64,000 bases of DNA from Sphingobacterium sp. LZ7M1 (GTDB lineage: Bacteria; Bacteroidota; Bacteroidia; Sphingobacteriales; Sphingobacteriaceae). The stretch is from the NCBI RefSeq assembly GCF_024296865.1, contig NZ_CP101134.1, positions 124,001 to 188,000 on the forward strand, written 5' to 3'. The notes below the pieces were generated by a model, which searched no databases, had not been told where the DNA came from, and saw only the letters and a list, made by a program, of their open reading frames with translations. How positions within the stretch are numbered: position 1 is the first letter of the stretch; each line of letters begins with the position of its first letter. Positions 50,705 through 60,347 of the stretch are shown piece by piece. The translations under genes and the position numbers were made by a program.

Positions 50705-52102
50705 ATGAGTAAAAGAGTACAAAAAAAATCAACATGGATGAAAGTAAGGAAACTTTTCAACGACATCCATTTGTGGGGAGGGTTGATATCGGGGATCGTG
50801 GTTTTTATCGTTTGTATCACCGGTACAATCTACACCTATAACACTGAAATCAGGGCATTGGCAATGCCTGAATTCAATAAAGTAAAAGTTGAAGGACAGA
50901 AGAAAAATGCAGATCAATTGTTGGCCGCTATTACGCCGGAAGTAAAAGGTAAAATAGTAGGTGTAAAAGTACCATATGCCGATAATGCTCCTACATTCTT
51001 CATGTACAATAAAAAAGAAAAGGACGGGGAAGGGAAGGAAAAAGAAGGAAAACCTGAAAATTCCAAAGGTCAAGAAGGACAAAAACCTGGGGACAGGACG
51101 GATGTAAAGGAAGGTGCAACAGCTGAAAAACCTCTAAGACCCGGAGAAGCAAAAGTTTGGGAAAGCAAAGGTCCGCAGAGAGCTGCCCCTGCTGGTCCTG
51201 GAGGGCCTGCTGGAGGTCGTGGTCCGAGAGCAAACCAGTTGGCCGTAAATCCTTATACAGGTCAGGTAATCGGTGATCCTTCGGATGTGAAAACCAAGAC
51301 CGCAGAGTTTATGCAAAAGATGTTCGGTTTGCACCGTTGGTTATTGTTGAATGAAATTGAAGAGCCGATCATTGAAGGTGTTGAAAACAGAAAGCTTGGT
51401 TCTTGGATTACGGGAACAGCTACCTTATTGTTTTTGTTAGGCGTGATTACAGGTATCGTCATTTGGTTTCCTAATAAAATGAGAGCATGGAAAAACGGAT
51501 TAAACATCCGTTGGTCGGCGAATTGGAAAAGGCTCAATCATGACCTTCACAATACACTGGGTTTCTACAGCTGTATCATTCTGTTCTTGATGGCCGTTAC
51601 GGGCCCCTTTTGGTCATTTGATTGGTATCGTGCGGGCTGGCAAAAAACATGGGGAACCTATAAATCTCCAGATGCTCCAAAAGAAGAGAAAGCTCCTGTC
51701 CTATCTACATTACCTGCGGATGGAAAAAAACCGAAGAGCATTGAAGAGACCATTTTGGCCGTTAATAAAGTCCTGCCTTATGATGGCGATGTCACTATCA
51801 ACTTTGCAAAAGATAGCGTAGGGACAGTTTCAATCAGTAAAAACAGAACAGGTTTCTTTGCTCCTTCAGCTGGAGATAAATTAACCTTGGACCAGTATAG
51901 TGGTGAAGTGCTGGAGAGAGATGTCTTCCGCGAGAAACCATTTAACCAGAGAGCTTCTGCTTCCATAAAGGCATTGCATATCGGGGATATCTATGGACCA
52001 TTTACAAAAATGCTTTATTTTATTTCCTGTCTGATCGCAACCTCATTGCCGATAACAGGCGTGATGATCTGGATCAATAAAATGAAGAAAACAAAAAAGT
52101 AA
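50705..52102 (+). CDS. PepSY-associated transmembrane protein (iron uptake)
   Basis: A 465-residue inner-membrane protein with four helices: residues about 22-42 (IHLWGGLISGIVVFIVCITGTIY), 235-255 (ITGTATLLFLLGVITGIVIWF), 285-305 (TLGFYSCIILFLMAVTGPFW) and 430-455. This is the PepSY-TM arrangement of proteins that help reduce ferric siderophores or flavins. Between helices 1 and 2 there is a low-complexity insert rich in Lys, Glu, Gly and Pro (KEKDGEGKEKEGK to AGPGGPAGG), about 75 residues. It follows DUF4374 by 78 bases and is separated by a hairpin. Confidence 0.88.
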   Translation: MSKRVQKKSTWMKVRKLFNDIHLWGGLISGIVVFIVCITGTIYTYNTEIRALAMPEFNKVKVEGQKKNADQLLAAITPEVKGKIVGVKVPYADNAPTFFMYNKKEKDGEGKEKEGKPENSKGQEGQKPGDRTDVKEGATAEKPLRPGEAKVWESKGPQRAAPAGPGGPAGGRGPRANQLAVNPYTGQVIGDPSDVKTKTAEFMQKMFGLHRWLLLNEIEEPIIEGVENRKLGSWITGTATLLFLLGVITGIVIWFPNKMRAWKNGLNIRWSANWKRLNHDLHNTLGFYSCIILFLMAVTGPFWSFDWYRAGWQKTWGTYKSPDAPKEEKAPVLSTLPADGKKPKSIEETILAVNKVLPYDGDVTINFAKDSVGTVSISKNRTGFFAPSAGDKLTLDQYSGEVLERDVFREKPFNQRASASIKALHIGDIYGPFTKMLYFISCLIATSLPITGVMIWINKMKKTKK

Positions 52103-52128
52103 TAGTAACAATTTCTCTTTATATCAAT

Positions 52129-52161
52129 TGGGTTTGGCTGGCATGGTCAAACCCATTTTTT
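52129..52161 (+). terminator. Terminator after the PepSY gene
   Basis: TGGGTTTG and CAAACCCA form a perfect 8-bp stem with an 11-base loop, followed by six T. Confidence 0.85.
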
Positions 52162-52233
52162 GTTTAAAACAGAAATGCCCAGCCATTCAGCTGAGCAGTC
52201 CGTTTGTTTTAAAATTAGCGGTTTTTTTTTGAG

Positions 52234-52581
52234 TTATTTATTATCGCTGCCCATACGTCCGATCAACATTTCGATAATCGCAACGATGATGGCAAAAAAG
52301 AACGCAGGCCAAAACCCTGCTACATCAAATTTCGAACCCATGATTTTATCTGAAAGCATAATCATCAGAACTGTAATGATAAATGATACCAGACCAAATG
52401 TTAACCAATTCAATGGGAAAGTAAATAAACGTAGAATTCCACCTACAATCGCATTCACCAAGCCAATAACTAAACCCGTTAGGATAGCCCATCCAAAACC
52501 AGCAACAGTTACTCCAGGAATAATCCATGATGCGATTGCAACTACTAAACCTGTAACTAATAGACTAATAATGAACCTCAT
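52234..52581 (-). CDS. Phage-holin-like (DUF/superfamily IV) membrane protein
   Basis: A 115-residue protein with four helices: MRFIISLLVTGLVVAIASWIIPGV, GWAILTGLVIGLVNAIVGGILRLFTFPLNWLTFG, LVSFIITVLMIMLSDKIM, and FWPAFFFAIIVAIIEMLIG. The order with ITGLVIGLVNA and FTFPLNWLTFGL fits the YvlD/phage_holin_4_2 family of small membrane proteins. No phage gene is near, so a phage origin is not supported; its role may be envelope-related. It is a lone leftward gene. Confidence 0.8.
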   Translation of the reverse strand: MRFIISLLVTGLVVAIASWIIPGVTVAGFGWAILTGLVIGLVNAIVGGILRLFTFPLNWLTFGLVSFIITVLMIMLSDKIMGSKFDVAGFWPAFFFAIIVAIIEMLIGRMGSDNK

Positions 52582-52733
52582 AACTTAAATAATTTGTGTA
52601 GTTAAAAATGGTTCAAAATTAATGCCAATAAAGCGGTTTATTGGACGGTATTTTTAGGGGTAACAAAAATAATATTATGCTAACATAGAAAAATATGTGT
52701 ATATTCATCCAACAATTTTAAACATCAAAGGTT

Positions 52734-53147
52734 ATGAGACAAATAGTTGCAACATTCTGCGCCCTATTATTCTCCATGGTATTATTCGCACAAAATAATG
52801 ATCCAATTATTGGGAAATGGCAAAATCCAATTGGGGAGGGAAGAATCGAAATCTACAAGAAGAACGACAAGTTTTTTGGCAAGCTTTATTGGGTTAAAGA
52901 TGCCTCAAAAAAAGATGTGAAAAATCCTGATCCCAAATTGAGGAGCAGGAATATCCAAGGCTTAGAAATCTTAACCGATTTCAGTAAAGAAAGTAAAACC
53001 TATGTAGATGGTCAGATCTATGACCCTAAATCAGGAAAAACCTATAGCTGTAAAATGACCCTAAAGGGTGATGACCAGCTAGATATCCGTGGCTACATCG
53101 GAATTAGCCTCATCGGGCGTACTGAAACCTGGAAGAGAGTTAAGTAA
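52734..53147 (+). CDS. DUF2147 exported protein
   Basis: A 137-residue protein with a signal peptide (MRQIVATFCALLFSMVLFAQ) and the DUF2147 domain: PIIGKWQNPIGEGRIEIYKKNDKFFGKLYWV, LEILTDFSKES, YVDGQIYDPKSGKTYSCKMTL and IRGYIGISLIGRTETWKRV. The family is a small periplasmic or surface beta-barrel of unknown function. It is a lone gene with its own terminator. Confidence 0.9.
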   Translation: MRQIVATFCALLFSMVLFAQNNDPIIGKWQNPIGEGRIEIYKKNDKFFGKLYWVKDASKKDVKNPDPKLRSRNIQGLEILTDFSKESKTYVDGQIYDPKSGKTYSCKMTLKGDDQLDIRGYIGISLIGRTETWKRVK

Positions 53148-53172
53148 TCAAGAAAAAGAACTCAAAAAGGAT

Positions 53173-53209
53173 AATGCCCCCAATAGACCATCTATTCGGG
53201 GCATTTTTC
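53173..53209 (+). terminator. Terminator after DUF2147
   Basis: AATGCCCC and GGGGCATT pair around a second inner stem (AATAG with CTATT), followed by five T. Confidence 0.85.
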
Positions 53210-53324
53210 TTCGAGAATGGAGCTATAGTTCTGGCTTTCATGGGATAATGAATTTAGGGCAAACGTTTTCGTAAGGGGGTGATATAAAAAAAGGTTATAT
53301 TTATTGCGGATTAATTGAAATACT

Positions 53325-54515
53325 ATGTATAAAACTCTAAAACCAGCCCTTGAAAAAGAACTTGCAGAAATTAAGGATGCAGGTTTGTACAAAGAAGAAC
53401 GCATTATTGTAACTCCTCAAGGAGCAGATATCAAAATCAGTACAGGACAGGAAGTAATCAACTTCTGTGCGAATAACTACTTGGGACTGTCCTCACATCC
53501 AAAAGTTGTGGCGGCAGCAAAAGCGGCAATCGATAGTCATGGCTATGGAATGTCTTCGGTACGTTTTATTTGTGGTACTCAAGATGTCCACAAAGAATTA
53601 GAAGCTAAGATTTCAAAGTTCTTAGGAACTGAGGACACCATTTTATATGCAGCAGCATTTGATGCAAATGGAGGTGTATTCGAGCCCTTGTTAGGTCCTG
53701 AAGATGCAATCATCTCTGATGAGTTGAACCATGCTTCCATCATTGATGGAGTTCGCCTGTGTAAAGCGCAAAGATTCCGATACAAAAACTGTGATATGGA
53801 AGATCTAGAAGCACAATTAAAGGCTGCTTCTGGCGCAAGACATAAAATTATCGTAACGGATGGTGCTTTCTCCATGGATGGATCCGTAGCGCCATTGGAT
53901 AAGATCTGTGACCTAGCCGATAAGTATGAAGCTTTAGTTATGATCGATGAATCACATTGTTCTGGTTTTATCGGAAAAACAGGCCGCGGAACCCACGAAT
54001 TGTTCAATGTAATCGACCGTGTAGATATTATCACCGGAACTTTAGGGAAAGCTTTAGGAGGTGCATCTGGAGGATTCACTTCTGGTCGCAAGGAAATTGT
54101 CGATATGCTTCGCCAGCGTTCTCGCCCATACCTTTTCTCCAACACTTTGGCACCTGCTATCGCCGGCGCATCTGTTGCTGTCTTGGATATGTTGAGCGAA
54201 ACAACTGAACTCCGTGATAAGCTAGAAGATAACACCAAATACTTCCGTGAGAAAATGACCGAAGCTGGATTTGATATCAAACCAGGCTTCCATCCTATCG
54301 TCCCAGTAATGCTTTATGATGCTAAATTAGCGCAAGAGTTTGCTTCCAAGATGTTGGATGAAGGAATTTATGTTATTGGATTCTATTATCCGGTAGTGCC
54401 TCAAGGAAAAGCACGTATCCGTGTGCAGATTTCAGCAGGACACGAAAAAGCACATTTAGACAAAGCTATTGCAGCCTTTACAAAAGTAGGTAAGGAATTG
54501 GGCGTGATTAAGTAA
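53325..54515 (+). CDS. kbl: Glycine C-acetyltransferase (2-amino-3-ketobutyrate CoA ligase)
   Basis: A 396-residue PLP enzyme of the alpha-oxoamine synthase family. It splits 2-amino-3-ketobutyrate with CoA into glycine and acetyl-CoA in threonine breakdown. The sequence has [18 protein letters not shown], the PLP-binding lysine in [13 protein letters not shown] (near residue 243), [18 protein letters not shown] and [17 protein letters not shown]. The length is normal. The end [20 protein letters not shown] is the usual C-terminus. No threonine dehydrogenase is beside it in this window. Its terminator is shared with the M3 peptidase. Confidence 0.95.
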   Translation: MYKTLKPALEKELAEIKDAGLYKEERIIVTPQGADIKISTGQEVINFCANNYLGLSSHPKVVAAAKAAIDSHGYGMSSVRFICGTQDVHKELEAKISKFLGTEDTILYAAAFDANGGVFEPLLGPEDAIISDELNHASIIDGVRLCKAQRFRYKNCDMEDLEAQLKAASGARHKIIVTDGAFSMDGSVAPLDKICDLADKYEALVMIDESHCSGFIGKTGRGTHELFNVIDRVDIITGTLGKALGGASGGFTSGRKEIVDMLRQRSRPYLFSNTLAPAIAGASVAVLDMLSETTELRDKLEDNTKYFREKMTEAGFDIKPGFHPIVPVMLYDAKLAQEFASKMLDEGIYVIGFYYPVVPQGKARIRVQISAGHEKAHLDKAIAAFTKVGKELGVIK

Positions 54516-54534
54516 TTCACGCCTGATACAACAT

Positions 54535-54570
54535 AAAAAAAGCGCCTGGGTTATCCCAGGCGCTTTTTTT
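54535..54570. terminator. Shared terminator of kbl and the M3 peptidase
   Basis: AAAAAAAGCGCCTGGG and CCCAGGCGCTTTTTTT form a perfect 16-bp stem around TTAT between the convergent genes. Confidence 0.95.
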
Positions 54571-54571
54571 A

Positions 54572-56698
54572 TTAGTTCAATCCTCTCTTTTTCATCAGGT
54601 GGATTGGGTCCGGATCCGCACCGCGGAATTTGCGGTACATCTCAGCAGGATTTCCTGTGCCACCTCTTTCAAGGATGTTGCTACGGAAGGAAGCTGCTGT
54701 ATTCTGATCATAAAGACCTTTCTCTTTAAATGCAGCGAATGCATCTGAATCTAATACCTCAGACCAGATATAGCTATAATAACCTGCAGAATAACCACCA
54801 CTGAAGATGTGTTGGAAATAAGTACTTCTATAACGAGGGATAATAGCATCGATCAATCCAATTTTATCCATTGCCGATTTTTCAAACTCATCTGCTTTGG
54901 CTTTGATTGGAGCAGTAGCGCTATGGTAGTTCATATCCAACATAGATGCTGCTAAATATTCAATGGTCGCAAATCCTTGGTCGAAGGTCCCAGCCTTTTG
55001 CATTTTTTCGATCAATGCATCAGGGATAGCTTCTTTAGTTTGGAAATGCTTCGCGTATGTTTTCAATACTTCAGGATCAGCAGCCCAATTTTCCATGATC
55101 TGCGAAGGAAGTTCAACGAAATCACGAGGAACTGAAGTACCTGCTAAGCTTCTGTATTTTACGTTTGAGAACAAACCATGTAGGGCGTGGCCAAATTCAT
55201 GGAATAAAGTTGTTGCTTCATCAAATGTCAACAATGCAGGGCTATCACCAACGGGTTTTGTAAAGTTACATACGATAGAGATCACAGGAGCAAGACGTTT
55301 TCCGTTCTCACGAGCTTGAGATCTGTAAGATGTCATCCATGCGCCAGAACGTTTTGAAGCACGAGGGAAGAAATCAGCATATAACAAACCTAAATGAGAA
55401 CCATCCTTATCACGAACCTCATAAACCTCAACCTCTGGGTGGTAAACTGGTACATTGTTCAGAGCGACAAAAGAAATCCCCCACAATTTGTTCGCAGTAG
55501 CAAAAGCACCTTCGCGAACGTCGGTTAAACTGAAATAAGGTTTAATTTCCTCCTCATTCAGAGCATAACGTTTTTGACGGATTTTCTCTTGGTAATATCT
55601 CCAGTCGTATGGAGCCACTTTGAATGTATCTTTGGCAGCTTCGATTTCTTTTTGAATATCCGCAGCTTCAGTTTTAGCTTTTGCTAAAGCTGGAGTCCAG
55701 ATTTTGTTCAACAGGGCATTCACGTTAGCAGGATTTTCTGCCATAGACTCCTCAAGCACATAAGCAGCATGAGAAGAATAACCCAATAATTTTGCTTTAT
55801 CTAGGCGTAGGTTGGCAATCTTGATCAAGATTTCTTTTGTGTCAGCATCATTGCCATTATTACCGCGCAATTGGTAAGCATCCCAAATCTTTTTGCGCAA
55901 TTCACGGTTATCCGCATATTGCAAGAATGGCATTACAGAAGGGTTCTGTAATGTAAATAACCATTTGCCATCCTTTCCTTTAGCTTTTGCCTCTGCAGCT
56001 GCCGCGGCCTTCAATTCTTTTGGTAATCCGGCTAAATCTTCCTCTTTGTCAACAACCATTTCAAAGGCATTGGTTTCAGCCAATAGGTTCTGACCATATT
56101 GAGTCGATAAAACAGAAAGTTCAGCATTGATTTTCTTTAATTTCTCTTTATCCTCATCTTTCAGGTTTGCTCCCGAACGAACAAATCCTTTGTATGTTTC
56201 TTCTAATAATTTTTGATCTTCTGCATCTAAACCAGCATTTGCTCTTTGGTCATAAACGGTTTTCACGCGTTTGAAAAGCTCTGGGTTCAAATTGATCTCA
56301 TCCCTATGCGCCGACATTACCGGGGCAAGGTCCTTTGCAATGGCTTGAATCGTGTCGTTTGTGTTAGCACTGTTTAAGTTGTAAAACACTGTCGACACAC
56401 GGTTCAATAGTTGTCCTGCATTCTCTAATGCAAGGATGGTATTGGCGAAAGTAGCAGGTTCATCGATCTTCAAAATAGAATCAATTTCTGCCTCATGTAC
56501 TTTCAAAGCCTCTTTAAAAGCAGGTCTGAAGTGTTCATCTTTGATCAGGTCAAAAGGAGGGACTTCAAAGTTAGTTTCGTACTTGGCTAATAATGGATTT
56601 TTCAAATCTACAGCTTCCTCTTTTTTAGTTTCGTTGTTACACCCTACTAACAAGCTGGCTATCACCATGCAGTAAGGTAAAAAAACTTTTTTATTCAT
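54572..56698 (-). CDS. dcp: M3-family metallopeptidase (dipeptidyl carboxypeptidase Dcp) lipoprotein
   Basis: A 708-residue peptidase. The zinc site HEFGH is at about residue 496 in TLFHEFGHALHGLF, with the following E in ELPSQIMENWA. The signal ends in a lipobox (LLVGC, Cys20), so it is attached to an envelope membrane. The N-terminal helical part (LLAKYETNFEVPPFDLIKDEHFRPAF) and the end FRGADPDPIHLMKKRGL match Dcp and oligopeptidase A. It cleaves short peptides, usually releasing dipeptides from the C-terminus. It converges on kbl. Confidence 0.94.
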   Translation of the reverse strand: MNKKVFLPYCMVIASLLVGCNNETKKEEAVDLKNPLLAKYETNFEVPPFDLIKDEHFRPAFKEALKVHEAEIDSILKIDEPATFANTILALENAGQLLNRVSTVFYNLNSANTNDTIQAIAKDLAPVMSAHRDEINLNPELFKRVKTVYDQRANAGLDAEDQKLLEETYKGFVRSGANLKDEDKEKLKKINAELSVLSTQYGQNLLAETNAFEMVVDKEEDLAGLPKELKAAAAAEAKAKGKDGKWLFTLQNPSVMPFLQYADNRELRKKIWDAYQLRGNNGNDADTKEILIKIANLRLDKAKLLGYSSHAAYVLEESMAENPANVNALLNKIWTPALAKAKTEAADIQKEIEAAKDTFKVAPYDWRYYQEKIRQKRYALNEEEIKPYFSLTDVREGAFATANKLWGISFVALNNVPVYHPEVEVYEVRDKDGSHLGLLYADFFPRASKRSGAWMTSYRSQARENGKRLAPVISIVCNFTKPVGDSPALLTFDEATTLFHEFGHALHGLFSNVKYRSLAGTSVPRDFVELPSQIMENWAADPEVLKTYAKHFQTKEAIPDALIEKMQKAGTFDQGFATIEYLAASMLDMNYHSATAPIKAKADEFEKSAMDKIGLIDAIIPRYRSTYFQHIFSGGYSAGYYSYIWSEVLDSDAFAAFKEKGLYDQNTAASFRSNILERGGTGNPAEMYRKFRGADPDPIHLMKKRGLN

Positions 56699-56858
56699 TC
56701 TCTTCTAGTTTGTTTCAAATTTTGTGCAAAGGTACTAATTCTTTACTTAAGTATCCCATTCTTTGTAGCCAACAAACTACTAAGAATTTCTAAAATATTT
56801 GTTTAATTAGCTGTAACAAAAGTGAGTCGTTTGCGTCTAATTACTAAAGCTTTAACTT

Positions 56859-57947
56859 ATGAAGGATTTCTTTTTCTGGTGTGCTGGGGTACATAAGGAA
56901 ACCTTGGACCGCTTCCCTGAGGAGCAGAATAAATATATAAGCATTGGTGCAACGATATTTTTCACTGGACTGTTTGCAGCGTTGGCAGGTGGCTATGCCC
57001 TGTATTTCGTGTTTAGCGGTAGTTCATTTGCCATCTTTTTCGCCCTGCTTTTCGGTATGATCTGGGGTCTGGCCATCTTTAATCTGGACAGGTATATCGT
57101 ATTGAGTATAGACAAGAGCCGCAGTGGCTGGATGCAATTATTGCAGGCCCTTCCCCGTATCTTGTTGGCCATCCTGATCGGTATGATCATTTCCAGGCCT
57201 CTGGAACTGAAAATCTTTGATAAAGAAATCAAAGAACACCTACGGGCGGAATATCTGGTTCAACAGAACGCCAAAATTGACACCCTAAACAAGACTTTCG
57301 AAAATAAATACCGTGTTGAATATGCTCAGCTCAAGAATCTGACCACACATGCCGATTCACTTGAAGCGAGTATCAAGACCTCTAGACAGCAATTGAACCA
57401 TGAAATCTTCGGAACCAAAACCGATGAGACTTCAGGGGTGATGGGCTATGGTCCTTATGCAAAAATGAAGGAGGAAAACCTCAATAAACAACAGGCTTAT
57501 CTAGATAGTTTGCGAGGTCGATTGCAGACCAAAGAGTCGGAGTTGTTACAACGAAAAGCCTCGGAAGGTCTGATGAGCCAACGGATTCTGTCGGATAAAT
57601 CCCTGGATAGTGCTGTAAATGTCGCTGGTTTTGCTGACCGAAATGCCGCCTTGAGCAATCTTCACAAAAAACCGGACGGAACAGTGAATAAATCCACTGA
57701 AAATGCGGTAATTTTTATTGCTTTGCTATTTATCTTCTTCGAATGTTTGCCAGTTTTCGTCAAATTGATGAGTGGTCGTGATGCTTATGACAATGCCCTA
57801 AAAAATCAAAAAGAGGTGCATAATTATGAATCCAATACAGGAGTAACCGTGGAGAAAACCGCTATCGATAAAATAGACGATTATCGAATCGACGCTTCCA
57901 TCAAGCGTAGAATGGACAAACTCCAGAAAGAATTTGTCGAAGATTAA
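56859..57947 (+). CDS. DUF4407 membrane protein
   Basis: A 362-residue protein. Four helices are predicted: two close together at about 26-65 (YISIGATIFFTGLFAALAGGYALYF, SFAIFFALLFGMIWGLAIFNLDRYIV), one at about 95-112 (LLQALPRILLAILIGMIISRPLEL) and one near 285-305 (AVIFIALLFIFFECLPVFV). A long coiled-coil segment lies between the last two (about 125-265). The start MKDFFFWCAGVHKETLDRFPEEQNKYISIG and NLDRYIVLSIDKS are the DUF4407 hallmarks. The function is unknown. Confidence 0.88.
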   Translation: MKDFFFWCAGVHKETLDRFPEEQNKYISIGATIFFTGLFAALAGGYALYFVFSGSSFAIFFALLFGMIWGLAIFNLDRYIVLSIDKSRSGWMQLLQALPRILLAILIGMIISRPLELKIFDKEIKEHLRAEYLVQQNAKIDTLNKTFENKYRVEYAQLKNLTTHADSLEASIKTSRQQLNHEIFGTKTDETSGVMGYGPYAKMKEENLNKQQAYLDSLRGRLQTKESELLQRKASEGLMSQRILSDKSLDSAVNVAGFADRNAALSNLHKKPDGTVNKSTENAVIFIALLFIFFECLPVFVKLMSGRDAYDNALKNQKEVHNYESNTGVTVEKTAIDKIDDYRIDASIKRRMDKLQKEFVED

Positions 57948-57989
57948 ACCGCCTATCTAAAGATTTCAGTATACTTGCCATTCAATTAA

Positions 57990-58029
57990 AACTTTCATAA
58001 TTGTATCCAAAAAAGGGATTATGAAAGTT
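57990..58029. repeat. 12-bp inverted repeat upstream of the P1 peptidase gene
   Basis: AACTTTCATAAT (57990-58001) and ATTATGAAAGTT (58018-58029) are perfect inverted arms with a 16-base spacer, just before the gene at 58078. No T-run follows, so it is not a terminator. It could be an operator or leader hairpin. Confidence 0.45.
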
Positions 58030-58077
58030 CTGATTGGTCTATGAAGCATAAACCATCAATAAAAACCAACAATTGAT

Positions 58078-59253
58078 ATGAGCAAGAGAAATATGCTATT
58101 AACGCTTGCGTTAATGACCATTTTTAACCTAGGACAAGCACAAGAAAAAAGAGGTAGGATCAGGGACTTCGGCATTCAGATCGGTATTCTTCAAACAGGA
58201 ACAAACAATGCCATTACCGATGTCGCTGGTGTAACCGTAGGTCAGAAAACTATCATTAAAGGTGATTCCGTACGCACCGGAGTGACCGCGATCATTCCAC
58301 ATCAGGGAAATATCTTTCAGCAAAAAGTTCCAGCAGCTGTGTTTGTAGGAAATGGCTTTGGAAAAATGATGGGGATATCCCAGATTGAAGAACTCGGAAA
58401 TATCGAAACGCCAATTTTATTGACCAATACCCTGAATGCACCTAAAGTTGCCAATGGCCTTATCGATTATATGCTTTCCTTACCTGGAAATGAAAACGTA
58501 AGATCGGTTAACTCCGTTGTAGGAGAGACCAATGATGGTGGATTGAATGATATCCGTGGCCGACATGTGGAAGCCGCAGATGTATTAGAAGCCATAAAAA
58601 GTGCTAGTACAGGAAGAGTATCAGAAGGGAATGTGGGGGCAGGAACTGGAACGGAATGCTTAGGCTATAAAGGTGGGATTGGAACCGCATCAAGGAAGCT
58701 CCCAGCTTCTCGGGGAGGGTATACTGTTGGGGTGTTGGTACAGACGAATTTCGGTGGAGTCCTGAGCATCCATGGTGCTCCCGTCGGACGTGAGCTCCAC
58801 AACTATTACATGCAAGAACCCAAAGAAGCCCATAAAGTGGATGGATCATGTATGATCGTTATTGCAACGGACGCTCCACTTTCTGCTAGAAATCTGGAGA
58901 GATTAGCCAAACGTTCCTATATTGCATTCGGAAATGTTGGTTCATTCTCTTCCAATGGAAGTGGTGATTATTCCATCGCTTTCTCCACGAGCCCTACAAA
59001 CTTAATTCCTCACGAAAGCAAAAACATAGCCTTAGAAACAACCGAAGTAGGCAACGATTATATGTCTCCGTTGTTTATGGCAGTTTGGGAAGCAACTGAA
59101 GAAGCAATCTTAAACTCCATGTTTATGGCTGAGGATATGAAGGGAATTAGAGGCCGGACCGTAAAGGCAATCCCAATCAAGGAAACACTAAATATTTTGA
59201 AAAAGTACAAGGCGCTAGACTATGATAAACTTCCTAAAGCTGTTCAGAAATAA
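58078..59253 (+). CDS. P1-family (DmpA-like) aminopeptidase
   Basis: A 391-residue exported enzyme (signal MSKRNMLLTLALMTIFNLGQAQ). It has the DmpA layout: NAITDVAGVTVGQKTI, VRTGVTAIIPH, VVGETNDGGLNDIRG, NVGAGTGTECLGYKGGIGTAS and the autocleavage/nucleophile motif SSNGSGDYSIAFS near residue 295. The enzyme cuts itself before the Ser and then removes N-terminal residues, including D-amino acids and beta-amino acids in some members. It overlaps the beta-lactamase-fold gene by 32 bases, so they are translated together. Confidence 0.9.
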   Translation: MSKRNMLLTLALMTIFNLGQAQEKRGRIRDFGIQIGILQTGTNNAITDVAGVTVGQKTIIKGDSVRTGVTAIIPHQGNIFQQKVPAAVFVGNGFGKMMGISQIEELGNIETPILLTNTLNAPKVANGLIDYMLSLPGNENVRSVNSVVGETNDGGLNDIRGRHVEAADVLEAIKSASTGRVSEGNVGAGTGTECLGYKGGIGTASRKLPASRGGYTVGVLVQTNFGGVLSIHGAPVGRELHNYYMQEPKEAHKVDGSCMIVIATDAPLSARNLERLAKRSYIAFGNVGSFSSNGSGDYSIAFSTSPTNLIPHESKNIALETTEVGNDYMSPLFMAVWEATEEAILNSMFMAEDMKGIRGRTVKAIPIKETLNILKKYKALDYDKLPKAVQK

Positions 59254-60334
59254 GACGAAGTTAGTCACTTTATGCGCTGCTTTTATTTCAATAGGTTTTA
59301 GCAGTTCGGCTCAGGATAAATCCCTAACGCTGGATCAGGTCGCTAAGCAACATCATATTCCAGCTATACAGCTCAATTATCAAAAAAATGGAAAAAACCA
59401 TCTCTATCAGTATGGCATAAAGAATCTGGATAGTAATTACCTAATTGATCAAAATACAGTCTTTCAGGCTGCATCCCTGACCAAGGTCGTAGCGACCTAT
59501 ACTTTTTTGAGGTTGAAGGACAAAGGCTTGATCGAACTGGATAAACCTCTTTGGAGCTATTACCAATATGATCGCCTAAAAAATAACCCAAACAGAGATA
59601 AGATCACGGCAAGAATGGTGTTGACCCACCGTACCGGCTTCCTAAATTGGGAAGGAGATGTTCCTTCGGATGCATGGAGAAAGTCTCCCCTAACCTCCCA
59701 ATTCGAGCCAGGAACTGATTATATGTATTCTGGTGAAGGATTTTATTTCCTGCAGGAGACCATGGAGCACATCTCGGGAAAAACCTTTCAAAAATTGGTC
59801 GAAGAGGAAGTTCTGATTCCCATGAAAATGAAAAACTCGGCGATTGTATGGAAAGATGAGCTGGAGGCCAATGCCGCCTATGGACATTACGAAGATAATA
59901 AGCCGAGGAAGCTAGGGAAATATAGAAAGAGCAATGCTGCATATACCCTATATACCACGGCTGAAGATTATAGCAATTTCATCAAGAAATATATCTTTGA
60001 TGGTTTTGGTCTGAAGAAAAAGACCCATCAATTAGCTTTGAGCCATCTGGCAGATGCTAAGAAAGCCCAGGAAATCAGCCCGGATGATAAATATGTTCCC
60101 TGTGCCTTAGGTATGCGGATGCAGATCAATGAATTAGGAACTGCTTATTGGCATACCGGATCAAATCCAGGCTTTCGCTGTTTCTTTTTGGCCTATCCCA
60201 AAAGCAAGGAAATACTGGTTGCTTTTACCAATACTGATAATGGATTTGTAGCGATTCCCGATATATTGGCGTTATTTTTGAACAATAATCAGACATTCTG
60301 GATGTATAAATGGCGCCAGGGTGAGTTAGACTAA
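59222..60334 (+). CDS. Serine hydrolase, beta-lactamase/D-aminopeptidase fold
   Basis: A 370-residue exported protein. The catalytic pattern of this fold is present: SxxK as AASLTK near residue 85, YSG as MYSGEGFYFL near 168-172, and HTG as AYWHTGSNPGF near 308-314. This is the group of class C beta-lactamases, esterases and D-amino-acid amidases. Its start at 59222 lies inside the previous gene (32-base overlap), and the racemase starts 13 bases after its stop. The context suggests work on D-amino-acid peptides or esters rather than on lactam antibiotics, but the substrate is not proven. Confidence 0.88.
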   Translation: MINFLKLFRNKTKLVTLCAAFISIGFSSSAQDKSLTLDQVAKQHHIPAIQLNYQKNGKNHLYQYGIKNLDSNYLIDQNTVFQAASLTKVVATYTFLRLKDKGLIELDKPLWSYYQYDRLKNNPNRDKITARMVLTHRTGFLNWEGDVPSDAWRKSPLTSQFEPGTDYMYSGEGFYFLQETMEHISGKTFQKLVEEEVLIPMKMKNSAIVWKDELEANAAYGHYEDNKPRKLGKYRKSNAAYTLYTTAEDYSNFIKKYIFDGFGLKKKTHQLALSHLADAKKAQEISPDDKYVPCALGMRMQINELGTAYWHTGSNPGFRCFFLAYPKSKEILVAFTNTDNGFVAIPDILALFLNNNQTFWMYKWRQGELD

Positions 60335-60347
60335 AAAGGATAAGATT

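Noticed and set aside
52234-52581. Prophage remnant because of the holin-like protein
   Set aside because: No other phage gene, integrase or att site is visible, and this family is common in chromosomes as a membrane protein.
52160-52588. Rightward frame of 142 codons opposite the holin-like gene
   Set aside because: It overlaps the whole 4-helix protein on the other strand; the holin-like reading has the family pattern, this one has none.
53579-54280. Leftward frame of 233 codons opposite kbl
   Set aside because: Shadow of a well-recognised PLP enzyme gene; composition is low-complexity and Ser-rich.
59222-60334. Antibiotic-resistance beta-lactamase
   Set aside because: The active-site pattern is shared by many esterases and D-aminopeptidases, and the operon partners point to peptide or D-amino-acid work.
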